A stretch of 64,000 nt of DNA, from assembly GCA_017983515.1 (NCBI GenBank), contig JAGOBF010000004.1, forward strand, positions 143,370 through 207,369, in the 5' to 3' direction. The DNA comes from Promineifilum sp. (GTDB lineage: Bacteria > Chloroflexota > Anaerolineae > Promineifilales > Promineifilaceae). The position numbers were made by a program, and so were the translations under genes. The notes beneath the pieces are model-generated. The model was not told the origin of the DNA. It saw nothing but the letters and a program-made list of their open reading frames with translations, and searched no databases. Positions 55,663 through 63,905 of the stretch are shown here, in pieces (the stretch's first letter is position 1; every line of letters begins with the position of its first letter).

Positions 55663-56334
55663 TTACCCGCCGAACGGCCAGACGCTCAGGATCACAATGG
55701 CCGCGGCCGTCACGGTCAGATTATCCAAGCCCCAGATCGATACGGCCTCGATCAGCGTCGTCACGCCCATGATGATCAGCGCCGGCAGGAAGGCGGCCGA
55801 CGGGGAGATCTCCGGCGTGCCCGGCATCACCCACAGCGCCAGCCAGGTGGCGATCAACCCGGCCACAAAGAAGCCCAGTGACCCCTCGAGCGTGCGCGTA
55901 CTGGTGTGGATGCGATAGATGCGACGACCATAGGCCGCGCCGATCACCGGTGCCAGTCCGTCGCCCCAGGTCAGCGGCATCAACGCGGCCACCATCAGCG
56001 GCGGTCGATCCCAAAACAGCAGAGCCACAACGGCCGCGGCCAGTGGAAAATAAACTGTGCCCAGATTGCTGCGGTGCTGGCTCTGCATGGCCCCGATCAA
56101 GCCATAGCGCCAATCGAGCAGGTTAATGACCATGAAGGCTGCGCAGGCGAAAACGAACGGCCAGGGCGACGTGAACAGAAACGGCAATGCCCAACTCAGC
56201 ATCCCCACGCCGATGTGGATGACCTTACGTGTAAAACTAGCGCCATACCCCCGCCAACGGCGAAGTCCTTCGGCCAGACCGATCATGGCAGAAATGTAGG
56301 CGAAACAGATGATAATGCCGAGTGTGTTGCTCAT
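55663..56334 (-). CDS. SEC59/DGK1/VTE5-type membrane kinase or cytidylyltransferase
   Basis: Integral membrane protein of 223 residues with about six hydrophobic segments. Diagnostic phrases are FTRKVIHIGVGMLSW near residue 33, PLTWGDGLAPVIGAAYGRR, and RTLEGSLGFF. These occur in phytol kinase/dolichol kinase and CTP-dependent enzymes of this superfamily. It probably phosphorylates a lipid alcohol such as a polyprenol or phytol using CTP. A role linked to the geranylgeranyl reductase-like enzyme at 38164 is possible but speculative. It precedes no operon partner except the PfkB gene on the same strand. Confidence 0.8.
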   Translation of the reverse strand: MSNTLGIIICFAYISAMIGLAEGLRRWRGYGASFTRKVIHIGVGMLSWALPFLFTSPWPFVFACAAFMVINLLDWRYGLIGAMQSQHRSNLGTVYFPLAAAVVALLFWDRPPLMVAALMPLTWGDGLAPVIGAAYGRRIYRIHTSTRTLEGSLGFFVAGLIATWLALWVMPGTPEISPSAAFLPALIIMGVTTLIEAVSIWGLDNLTVTAAAIVILSVWPFGG

Positions 56335-56335
56335 A

Positions 56336-56391
56336 GGTCAGGGGGTAGTGAACAGTTCTGCTGACCCTGTTCACCGTTTACTGTTCACGAT
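56336..56391. repeat. Seven-base periodic repeat between the PfkB and VTE5-like genes
   Basis: Units GGTCAGG, GGGTAGT, GAACAGT, TCTGCTG, ACCCTGT, TCACCGT, TTACTGT and TCACGAT follow in a strict 7-base register. GTGAACAG at 56348 opposes CTGTTCAC at 56367 and 56381, so a hairpin can form. Confidence 0.65.
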
Positions 56392-56399
56392 TTCGCTTT

Positions 56400-57329
56400 C
56401 TAGACGATCAAGTGATCGTACAACATATCCAGACTCAGGTCGGGCACGACGGTCTCCGCGGATTGCAGCGTGACGGCCGCCGCCGCCGCGCCGAGGCGAA
56501 TGGCCTCGATGACCGGCAGCTCATTTAACAGGCCGAAGATGATGGCCGCCGTCACTGCGTCGCCCGTGCCGGTGCTGTCTACAAACCTGATATGTGATGG
56601 TGGAATGTAACCCATCTCGTCGGCCGTGGCATAGTCCAGGCCAAAGTCCGACAGGGTGACGATGACGGTCTTCACCCCGGCATTGAGCAGACGCCGGGCC
56701 ATCGTCAGGCTGGCCATCGGATCATAGCCGGGAAAATCGACCTCGCACAAGGCCGCCTCCTCCAGCTGATTCGGGACGAGCAAGTCCAGATCGGCCAGAT
56801 AGGGGCGCACCTTGTAGGCCAGCCGCGCGGAAGCAGGATCGGCACACAGGGGCACGCCATACTCCTTCGCCAACCGGACGACGGTTTTGATCGCCGCTTC
56901 TGTCAGACTGCCGTCGAACATGACCAGCGAGGCGTCCCGAAAGAGCACCCGATGGTTGTTTAGATACGCCGGCGTGATGGCTTCCATGACCCGCACGTCG
57001 TCGAGGGCCACCGACAGATATCCGTCCGACTCCAGCAGGACGATGTAGGAGCCGGTGACGCGGCCGGGCAACATCTGCACGTAGTCGAGATTGACGCCCG
57101 CCTCGGCCGTCTGGATCAAGAGTTGCCGCCCCGTTGGATCATCGCCGACGGCCGAGATCAGTACGACCTCGGCCCCCAGCCGGGCCAAATTCTCGGCCAC
57201 GTTGCGCGCCGTGCCCCCACGCGAGGAGCGTATTTCGGCCGGGTTCGACGTGCCCGGCGCCAGACCGGCCACAGGCTTCCCTTTGGTATCCAGCAGTGTG
57301 GCTCCGATTACCAAAACGTGCTCAGCCAT
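56400..57329 (-). CDS. PfkB-family carbohydrate kinase
   Basis: Ribokinase-like sugar or nucleoside kinase, 309 residues. The N-terminal part has RGGTARNVAENLARLGAEV (substrate-binding Gly-Gly). The C-terminal signature DSTGTGDAVTAAIIFGL carries the anion hole and catalytic aspartate. ADPASARLAYKVRPYLADLD is a typical middle segment. A purine-rich Shine-Dalgarno sequence (AGAGGGGGAG) lies before the ATG. The substrate is not fixed by these motifs; pseudouridine kinase-like and fructokinase-like are both possible. It is followed by a period-7 repeat and then the VTE5-like gene. Confidence 0.88.
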   Translation of the reverse strand: MAEHVLVIGATLLDTKGKPVAGLAPGTSNPAEIRSSRGGTARNVAENLARLGAEVVLISAVGDDPTGRQLLIQTAEAGVNLDYVQMLPGRVTGSYIVLLESDGYLSVALDDVRVMEAITPAYLNNHRVLFRDASLVMFDGSLTEAAIKTVVRLAKEYGVPLCADPASARLAYKVRPYLADLDLLVPNQLEEAALCEVDFPGYDPMASLTMARRLLNAGVKTVIVTLSDFGLDYATADEMGYIPPSHIRFVDSTGTGDAVTAAIIFGLLNELPVIEAIRLGAAAAAVTLQSAETVVPDLSLDMLYDHLIV

Positions 57330-57416
57330 CTCTCCCCCTCTTTATTGCTTCGATGCCCAGCGCCAATCCCGTTCCGATGATCGAAATAATCCGCCGGGCC
57401 AGTGCGCGGGTTGACT

Positions 57417-58586
57417 TCATGCGGGTTCCGGCAGGGCATGGCCGTTCAGACCATACCAGAACCCCTCTACAACGGCCAGCACGATGACATCTTCGGCCGC
57501 CGGCGTCCGTTCGCTTTCGTCCAGGACAAGCCGCGAATTCGACGGCGCGGACTCATCGAGCGTGCGATAGCCCAAAAAGCAGTAGGGCATGGCGCTGGTG
57601 TGGGAGACGGGCTGGACGGCAATGCTGCCCAGGTCGGCCCGCCGGCTGCCCACGACCACGTACTCTCGCCCCGCCGACGGCCGCTCGTCCACGTCCCGGT
57701 CGGCCAGCAGCCACGTGCCCGACGCCAGGGCGGGCAAGAACTCGCTCTTCCTGACGGCGATGCGATACCAGCCGAAGCGATCATCGGTCGTCACGTGGCC
57801 CGGCACCGGCCCGCGCGCCGCATCCCCTGCGCCGGGAAGATTCGAGATGGGCAACGGCACCCGCTTGGCCCACTCCGGGCGCTCGGCGGGCCGTTGGTCG
57901 ACACGGGAGATTTGGCTCTCGGCCTCCGGCTGGGGTGGCCGCGCCGCCACATCGGCCGGGACAGAGAGATAGCCGGCCTGCAGCACTTCGGCCGGCGGCT
58001 GCTCCTTGGGCCACAGGCTCTCCCGCAGTGTTTCCTGGGCAATCGACAACAACGGCCGCATCTCCTTGTCCAGCGCAGCGAACCGTTCGGCTTGTGCCCC
58101 AATCGAGGAGCGATTGAGCAGGCGCTCGGCTCGCCCAAACTGGAGCATGGCCGGTTCATTGTGATAGGAATGGTAAAGCCCCAACCCCTGGGCATAGTGG
58201 GCAAGGCACGTCGCCGGGCCATCGCTCGCCAGCGACCACGGCTGGCGGGCCACGGCAAACTGGTTGGCCGCCGCGCGGCTATCGTCCCAATATAGAAAGA
58301 TCAGACCGATATGGAACTCGGCCAGACCTACCTGCTCGTAGTTGCCGCGAGCGCGCACAATGCGCTGTGACTGCTCAATGGCGGCCATAGCCGGCGCGCC
58401 CAGCCCGGTCAGCGGGTAGCGATCGAGGATGTTCCTGACGGTGATGATGTCGAGCGACGGCGGTTCGGCATACAGGAGCTTCAGCAGGCGCTGGAGCACG
58501 GCCACCGCTTCCCGCACGGGGCGCAGTTGCTCCGCGTCGGACGGCAGTCGGGAAGAGTCGCCGGAATGGGATGCTCGGGAAACCAT
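57417..58586 (-). CDS. TPR-like protein with S24/LexA-like C-terminal domain (unknown)
   Basis: Product of 389 residues, not assigned to a named family. The N-terminal half (about 20-200) is alpha-helical with repeats of TPR-like character (EQVGLAEFHIGLIFLYWDDS, CLAHYAQGLGLYHSYHNEPA). The C-terminal part (about 275-380) reads GWYRIAVRKSEFLPALASGTW, then REYVVVGSRRADLG. This resembles the beta-rich S24/LexA-type fold, but the catalytic Ser-Met motif is not visible. No membrane segment is seen. It is the last gene of an operon after two SPFH membrane proteins (28-base gap), so it may be their cytoplasmic partner. Confidence 0.6.
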   Translation of the reverse strand: MVSRASHSGDSSRLPSDAEQLRPVREAVAVLQRLLKLLYAEPPSLDIITVRNILDRYPLTGLGAPAMAAIEQSQRIVRARGNYEQVGLAEFHIGLIFLYWDDSRAAANQFAVARQPWSLASDGPATCLAHYAQGLGLYHSYHNEPAMLQFGRAERLLNRSSIGAQAERFAALDKEMRPLLSIAQETLRESLWPKEQPPAEVLQAGYLSVPADVAARPPQPEAESQISRVDQRPAERPEWAKRVPLPISNLPGAGDAARGPVPGHVTTDDRFGWYRIAVRKSEFLPALASGTWLLADRDVDERPSAGREYVVVGSRRADLGSIAVQPVSHTSAMPYCFLGYRTLDESAPSNSRLVLDESERTPAAEDVIVLAVVEGFWYGLNGHALPEPA

Positions 58587-58614
58587 CGTTGGGAATGCTC
58601 GCGGCGCAGTTCGC

Positions 58615-60018
58615 CTAATCGGACGACGACGGCCGGAATTTCTGCGGCGCTGGCAGTCTCAGTTGATCCTGTACTTTCCCCAAGCGCTCGTCCACCGCCT
58701 CAATTTCACTCAATAGCTTCTCGGTGTCACCGCCGAGGTCTTCCAGGCTGTCGGCCGAATAATGAAACATTTGGCGCAGCGCCTCCATCAAGCGCAAGAC
58801 CAACAGATAGCCGGACAGGTTGGAGCCGGAGTCCAGCTGTGCAGTGCTGATGCCCTCGCTGACGGCCTGAACCATCGACAGCTCGGCCGCGGCCCGCGCC
58901 GTCTCGGCTTCGCGCACCAATTGGGCTGTGCCGTTGGCACGCGCGACTATATCCTCCTTGCGCTGGCGGGCCAGCCAATATTCCGTGAATTGCCGGCTGA
59001 CTTCCAGAGGCGGCGTGAGCCGGCTGATAGTCATCCGCAGTGGCTTTATGTAATCATCCGGTTTGCCGGCCCACACCTGACGCATGACCGCCTGGGTCAA
59101 CACATGATGCGCGTCGCGCGGGCTATCGGCGGCGAGTAGATCATCGAGCGAATCATTGCTGACCATATTGCTCAACGCGCCGCGCACCTTGCCCAGTGGT
59201 GCATCGTCCCAGGCCGAGACTTTGCCGCCCGCCCCCACCGTGCCTGCATAAGCGGCCCGTTGCACCGCCTCCACGTCAAAAGGAAAGGGCTGTTCGTGGG
59301 TGACCGGGCTGTTCCCGGGATCGATCCGAAAGGTGAGGCCTATATCGGCGCGCAGGGGAATACCCTCTTTCGTCAGCATCATGACGTCTGTAGCCGTCTT
59401 TTCCTGGGGTTGCAAGTCGATGATACTCTGGACGTATTCGAAACGTCCCAGATTGTGGATGCCAGGCGGCAGCACTCGTTGCTTGCGGCCGTTGCGCTCG
59501 GTCACGGCCGCATGTCGCGGCGGAATCTGCACCGTCACCGGGCCTCCCACACCCAGCAGAATGGAAGATGCGCGTTCCTCGTCAAAATTCTTGGCCGAGA
59601 TAACGTAGAGATCGCTGCCGGGCCGATCGCGGCGTTGGCGGCGCAGGAACTCGGCCGCCGTGCGGCGGTCGGGACAATTATAAAGCACCTGCATAAGGCT
59701 GATCGCCGCCTGAACAGCCAACCACCAACCGACGATGACCGGTATAAAATGGCGCAGAACGCGCGGGTGGAACATCTCCACCAGCCACGTAGCCAGCGGG
59801 GAAAAGGTGACCTGGGCGGCCTGGCTGGGCGGCAGATTGGGCACGAAAATACGGGCCAGCACCTGATTGGCGTCGATGCGCTCCAGGTTGCTGGCGAAAA
59901 ACCAGTAGCCAATGAAGAGAGCCAGGAGGGCAAACCAGGGCCAGTTGATGGCCGGCAAAGGGGTCTTCAGGCGCACCGGGAGCCGCGAGGGGCGGCGGGG
60001 TTGAGTCGGGGCGGCCAA
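58615..60018 (-). CDS. SPFH/Band 7 membrane protein, second of a pair
   Basis: Predicted scaffold protein of 467 residues. Two membrane segments near the N-terminus (WPWFALLALFIGYWFFASNL and HFIPVIVGWWLAVQAAISLM) precede an SPFH/prohibitin-like domain (about 150-330: VLPPGIHNLGRFEYVQSIID and KEGIPLRADIGLTFRI). A helical region follows, with REAETARAAAELSMVQAVSEG as in stomatin-like oligomers. The start is TTG 60018. It has a GAGGAA Shine-Dalgarno sequence 7 bases upstream and follows the stop of the first SPFH gene by four bases. Such proteins organise membrane domains or hold proteases. The function here is unknown. Confidence 0.75.
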   Translation of the reverse strand: MAAPTQPRRPSRLPVRLKTPLPAINWPWFALLALFIGYWFFASNLERIDANQVLARIFVPNLPPSQAAQVTFSPLATWLVEMFHPRVLRHFIPVIVGWWLAVQAAISLMQVLYNCPDRRTAAEFLRRQRRDRPGSDLYVISAKNFDEERASSILLGVGGPVTVQIPPRHAAVTERNGRKQRVLPPGIHNLGRFEYVQSIIDLQPQEKTATDVMMLTKEGIPLRADIGLTFRIDPGNSPVTHEQPFPFDVEAVQRAAYAGTVGAGGKVSAWDDAPLGKVRGALSNMVSNDSLDDLLAADSPRDAHHVLTQAVMRQVWAGKPDDYIKPLRMTISRLTPPLEVSRQFTEYWLARQRKEDIVARANGTAQLVREAETARAAAELSMVQAVSEGISTAQLDSGSNLSGYLLVLRLMEALRQMFHYSADSLEDLGGDTEKLLSEIEAVDERLGKVQDQLRLPAPQKFRPSSSD

Positions 60019-60022
60019 ATCG

Positions 60023-61291
60023 CTATTCCTCGTTCTGCTCCAGCACCCGGCGCAGATGGCTTGTGGCATCGGCCGCCAGCGAGGCGGTCGCCGCCCGGGA
60101 CGAGAGCGGCGTCAGTGTACGCGCCGCGGCGATCGCTTCGAGGATCTGCATGATTCGGCCCATGACGATTTCGTGTAACTCAATACCCTGGCTGCGCATG
60201 GCCTCGATGCTGGTAAGTAGCTTTTCAATATTCTCGACCTGAGCCTCGGCGAGAGCTTTTTGGTAGACGCGCTTCGCCTCGATATCACCACTAATAGCCT
60301 CCTGGGCGGTGCGGTTACGCCATTCCACCTGCCACGTGGCCACGCGCTTGGCGATGACGTCCGCCGACAGTTCCAGCGGGCCGACGCCGACGCCGAGGAT
60401 GTCAATACCCCGGGAGATAATTTGAAATTCGCTATTGGTTTGCTGCTCCTTCAAACCGGCCTTGATGTTGTTCTTGATCTCGGCCAATGGTTCAGAGGCG
60501 GCGCTCACGAGCAGATCGGCCAGCGGATATTTGCCGATCTCGGTAATAAGCAGTGTGGCGGCCTGGGGGCAGACCTGCTCCGTCCAGTCTCGCCGGTCAT
60601 CGTCGACGACGCTGGCGGTATAGTTCAGGTCGAACAGGGCGTCCTTGTCATAGGGGTAGGGAATGGGGTCGGTTTCGACGGAGCGCGGCCGTCGTCGGTC
60701 AGTCGCCGGGCCTCGCACCTTGAACGTGACCGAGACACTGGTTTCGACGGGGATGCCGTCGCGCGTCAGGGCGCTGACCTTCATTTTGCGCGACTGGGGA
60801 CGCAGATCGAATACCTGGGCAACTGTCTCGCCGCCGCGCAAAATAACCAGGCCGGGGCCATCGGCCCGAGAATAGCCGTTGCCGCGAGTGATGGCCGCGG
60901 CCTGATGACTATAGAGGAATCCGGCCCCTAGCCAGGCAAAGCTGGGCGAAAGCTCGTCGCTCTTTAATTTGCTCTTTTTGACCGAGCGCAAGGCCGGATC
61001 GGCCCGCCGCCCATAGAGCGCGTTGGCCGCGCCCTTGACGTAGTTCTGGAGCAACAGACGGAACCCTTCGGCCCAACCCGGATTATAGGGCAGAGGCAAG
61101 AGGCGGCGAGAGATGTAGGCTGTGCCCAGAATGAAACTGAAGAATACGGCCCCGCCCCAGGCCAGCGCGCCCCACGGCCCATGCTGGAGGCCTTTGAAAT
61201 CGTGTAAAAGCACGCCGATTCCGCCCAGGAATAAAATCGCGAGCAGAAGGGTGCCCAAGCCGGGGATGAACTGTCTCTCTCGTTCTTCCAT
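60023..61291 (-). CDS. SPFH/Band 7 membrane protein, first of a pair
   Basis: Predicted scaffold protein of 422 residues from the ATG at 61291, just before FIPGLGTLLLAILFLGGIGV. A second membrane segment follows (WGALAWGGAVFFSFILGTAY). The SPFH domain lies at about 140-300, with LVILRGGETVAQVFDLRPQS and LTRDGIPVETSVSVTFKV. Helical repeats lie at about 300-400. It shares the two-helix-plus-SPFH layout with its neighbour but only weak sequence identity, so the pair may form a hetero-oligomer. No Shine-Dalgarno sequence is evident. A frame opening 44 codons upstream is not supported by conserved residues. Confidence 0.75.
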   Translation of the reverse strand: MEERERQFIPGLGTLLLAILFLGGIGVLLHDFKGLQHGPWGALAWGGAVFFSFILGTAYISRRLLPLPYNPGWAEGFRLLLQNYVKGAANALYGRRADPALRSVKKSKLKSDELSPSFAWLGAGFLYSHQAAAITRGNGYSRADGPGLVILRGGETVAQVFDLRPQSRKMKVSALTRDGIPVETSVSVTFKVRGPATDRRRPRSVETDPIPYPYDKDALFDLNYTASVVDDDRRDWTEQVCPQAATLLITEIGKYPLADLLVSAASEPLAEIKNNIKAGLKEQQTNSEFQIISRGIDILGVGVGPLELSADVIAKRVATWQVEWRNRTAQEAISGDIEAKRVYQKALAEAQVENIEKLLTSIEAMRSQGIELHEIVMGRIMQILEAIAAARTLTPLSSRAATASLAADATSHLRRVLEQNEE

Positions 61292-61477
61292 CTGGTTAAC
61301 GCCGATTTGCGTGGCAACTATATCATACCGATCCGGCCCGGTAAAGTTATGGCCCGCCGGGCAAAGAGCGGTGCGGCTTTTCAAGGGCGAGGCAAAGCAA
61401 TTGGCAGATTTTCTCTTCGCCATCGGCGTAATCGGCTCAATCGGCCGCTAAACGGTTTCTTTCTCGCGCCCCTGCCT

Positions 61478-61483
61478 TATAAT
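61478..61483 (+). promoter_or_regulatory. Consensus -10 close to the glycosyltransferase start
   Basis: TATAAT ends 10 bases before the ATG at 61494, with no Shine-Dalgarno sequence. The leader would be only a few bases long. Confidence 0.45.
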
Positions 61484-61493
61484 CACGGCCTAG

Positions 61494-62657
61494 ATGCACG
61501 TCGCCCTGAACGCCTACTTCTGGAATAAGCCCCACACCGGCAGCGGCCAGTATACGCGCCAACTCGTCTATCACCTCAATCGGCTGGTGTCCGACCTGGC
61601 CCTAACGCTGGTCGTCCCCCTGACTCCCGACGAGGAAGAACCGGCCGGCGTGCCGCCGGGCGTCGGCGTCGAGCGCGTCGCTGTGCGTCCCGGTCACATG
61701 GGGAAGGTGCTGTTCGAGCAGCACAGCTTCCCCGACGCCTGCCGGCGCGTGGGGGCGACGCTGGCCCACGTGCCTTACTGGGGGCCGCCATTGCGATCAC
61801 CTGTGCCCCTGGTTGTCACCATCCACGATCTGACGACGTTGCTGGTGCCGGAGTATAATCGCTCCGCGCGCGCCCGGCTCTATAACGCCCTGGTCAGCGC
61901 CGCCACGCGCGGGGCCGACCACGTGTTAACCGACTCATTCTCCAGCAAGCTCGACATTATTGACCATCTCAGTATCCCGGAGCAGGACGTCACGGCCGTC
62001 TATCTGGGCGTCGGCCCGCAGTATACGCCCGGCCCGGCCGGCGGTGACAACAGCCTGGTCGATATGGCCGTGGTCAAAAAGTACGACCTGCCCGAGTTCT
62101 ACGTGCTCTATCTGGGCGGCTATGAAGTGCACAAGAACGTCCTTAACCTGCTCCACGCCTATACCTACGTTGCCCAGGCGCTGGGCGACGAGTATCCGCT
62201 GGTGCTGGCCGGGAAAAAACCCGACGCCGTTTCGCCTAACTTCCCCGACTATGACGGCATGATCGCGCGGGCTGGCCTGTCGAAATACGTACGCTGGATC
62301 GGCTATGTAGACGAAGCAGACAAGCCGCTGCTCTATCGCGGGGCCGAGGTGTTCGTCTTCCCCAGCCGGCGCGAGGGCTTCGGGCTGCCGCCGCTGGAGG
62401 CGATGGCCTGTGGTACGCCGGTTGTGGCCGCCGACAGCGGCTCGATGCCGGAGATCATCGGCCCGGCGGCCTTCGCCGTTGACCCCGACGACGTGCGCGG
62501 CATGGCCGGAGCCATCATCGCCATCATCATGCAGGAGCAACTGGCCGCCGACCTGCGCCGCCAAGGCCCGCAGCAAGCGGCCAAATTCACCTGGGAGCAA
62601 ACGGCGGTAGAGACGCTGAAGGTGTATGATAGGATCATGCGGCAAAAGACGAAGTAA
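61494..62657 (+). CDS. Glycosyltransferase family 1
   Basis: Retaining GT-B enzyme, 387 residues, expected at the cytoplasmic face of the membrane. The N-terminal domain starts MHVALNAYFWNKPHTGSGQY. The C-terminal donor-binding domain has YVLYLGGYEVHKNVLNLLHA and the E-x7-E motif region EGFGLPPLEAMACGTPVV. It resembles mannosyltransferases of exopolysaccharide or glycan assembly, though the sugar is not fixed. It is followed by a sugar-nucleotide dehydratase gene on the same strand, so a surface polysaccharide locus begins here. Confidence 0.92.
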   Translation: MHVALNAYFWNKPHTGSGQYTRQLVYHLNRLVSDLALTLVVPLTPDEEEPAGVPPGVGVERVAVRPGHMGKVLFEQHSFPDACRRVGATLAHVPYWGPPLRSPVPLVVTIHDLTTLLVPEYNRSARARLYNALVSAATRGADHVLTDSFSSKLDIIDHLSIPEQDVTAVYLGVGPQYTPGPAGGDNSLVDMAVVKKYDLPEFYVLYLGGYEVHKNVLNLLHAYTYVAQALGDEYPLVLAGKKPDAVSPNFPDYDGMIARAGLSKYVRWIGYVDEADKPLLYRGAEVFVFPSRREGFGLPPLEAMACGTPVVAADSGSMPEIIGPAAFAVDPDDVRGMAGAIIAIIMQEQLAADLRRQGPQQAAKFTWEQTAVETLKVYDRIMRQKTK

Positions 62658-62705
62658 TTTACGAACTAGAGAGCAGGAGTTCGGAGCGGACAATCGTGAA
62701 TCTCT

Positions 62706-62740
62706 CTGCACTGTCCACTGTTTATTGTCCACTGAACACG
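62706..62740. repeat. Seven-base periodic repeat before the dehydratase gene
   Basis: Units CTGCACT, GTCCACT, GTTTATT, GTCCACT and GAACACG follow with a 7-base period. They resemble the words at 56364-56391. Confidence 0.55.
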
Positions 62741-62755
62741 AACCGAGAAGCACTA

Positions 62756-63889
62756 ATGACTAACCCTTTCAACAATACCTATGCGAATACGACCGTACTC
62801 ATTACCGGACACACCGGCTTCAAGGGTTCCTGGCTAACGACCTGGCTGCTCGAACTGGGAGCCAACGTGGTCGGCTACAGCCTGCCCGATCCGCCGACAC
62901 AGCCGAGCAACTTCACGGCCTCCGGGCTGGCCAAACACATCACTGACATACGCGGCGACATACGCGATTACGACCGCGTCCGCGAGACCGTCGCCGCCCA
63001 CCGGCCGGAGATCATCTTCCACCTGGCGGCCCAGCCCATCGTCCTGCGCTCGGTTGAGCAGCCCAAGCTGACCATCGACACCAATGCCGGCGGCACCGTC
63101 AACGTGCTGGAGTCGATTCGTCAAAGCGTAGCCCAGGTTGATGGCGTACGCGCCCTGGTCAGCATCACTACCGACAAGGTGTATGAAAATCAGGAGTGGC
63201 TGTGGGGCTATCGCGAGACGGACCAACTTGGCGGCCATGACCCCTACAGCGCGGGCAAGGCCATGGCCGAGTTGGCGATTGCCGCCTATCGCAGCACCTA
63301 TTTCCCGCCGGAGCGCTATGGCCAGAGCCATCATGTCGCCATCGCCTCGACGCGGGCGGGCAACGTCATCGGCGGCGGGGATTTTGCCGATTATCGGCTT
63401 GTGCCCGACTGCATGAAGGCCCTCATGGACGGCCGTCCCATCGGCGTGCGCAATCCCCTGAGCGTGCGGCCGTGGCAGCACGTGCTGGAGCCGCTCAGCG
63501 GCTACCTGTGGCTGGGCGTGCAGCTCCTGGAGCACGGCCCCGATTGTGGCGAGGCGTGGAACTTCGGCCCGCTGGAGCAAAAGGGCGTCCCGGCGCAGGC
63601 CCTGGCCGAAAAGCTGGTGGAACTGTGGGGCAGCGGCTCGTGGGCCCACACCCGGCCGGGCTATGCCGAGGTCGAGACAGGGTTACTGCGCCTCAGTTGG
63701 GACAAGGCTGCCCACCGCCTGAACTGGCGGCCGGTCTACTCGTGGGTCGATGCGCTGGCCGAGATCACCGATTGGTTCAAAGCTTTCGAGGGCGGCGCTG
63801 ACATGCACCAGGTGACGCGCGACCATATACAAGCCTATACCGCCCGCGCCCGTGAATTGGGCCTCGATTGGGCGACAGGCCAAGCCTGA
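62756..63889 (+). CDS. rfbG: CDP-glucose 4,6-dehydratase-like SDR enzyme
   Basis: Extended short-chain dehydrogenase that converts a nucleotide glucose to its 4-keto-6-deoxy form. The NAD-binding TGHTGFKGSWLT motif is at residues 16-27, typical of CDP-glucose 4,6-dehydratase. The active-site Thr (ITTDKVYEN) and Tyr-x3-Lys (DPYSAGKAMAE) are present, and later GNVIGGGDFADYRLVPD confirms the type. The 377-residue length from the ATG at 62756 fits. The upstream in-frame GTG at 62696 would place a repeat element within the gene. The product would feed dideoxyhexose or 6-deoxyhexose building for surface glycan. Confidence 0.93.
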   Translation: MTNPFNNTYANTTVLITGHTGFKGSWLTTWLLELGANVVGYSLPDPPTQPSNFTASGLAKHITDIRGDIRDYDRVRETVAAHRPEIIFHLAAQPIVLRSVEQPKLTIDTNAGGTVNVLESIRQSVAQVDGVRALVSITTDKVYENQEWLWGYRETDQLGGHDPYSAGKAMAELAIAAYRSTYFPPERYGQSHHVAIASTRAGNVIGGGDFADYRLVPDCMKALMDGRPIGVRNPLSVRPWQHVLEPLSGYLWLGVQLLEHGPDCGEAWNFGPLEQKGVPAQALAEKLVELWGSGSWAHTRPGYAEVETGLLRLSWDKAAHRLNWRPVYSWVDALAEITDWFKAFEGGADMHQVTRDHIQAYTARARELGLDWATGQA

Positions 63890-63905
63890 CCAACTCAACC
63901 CCATC

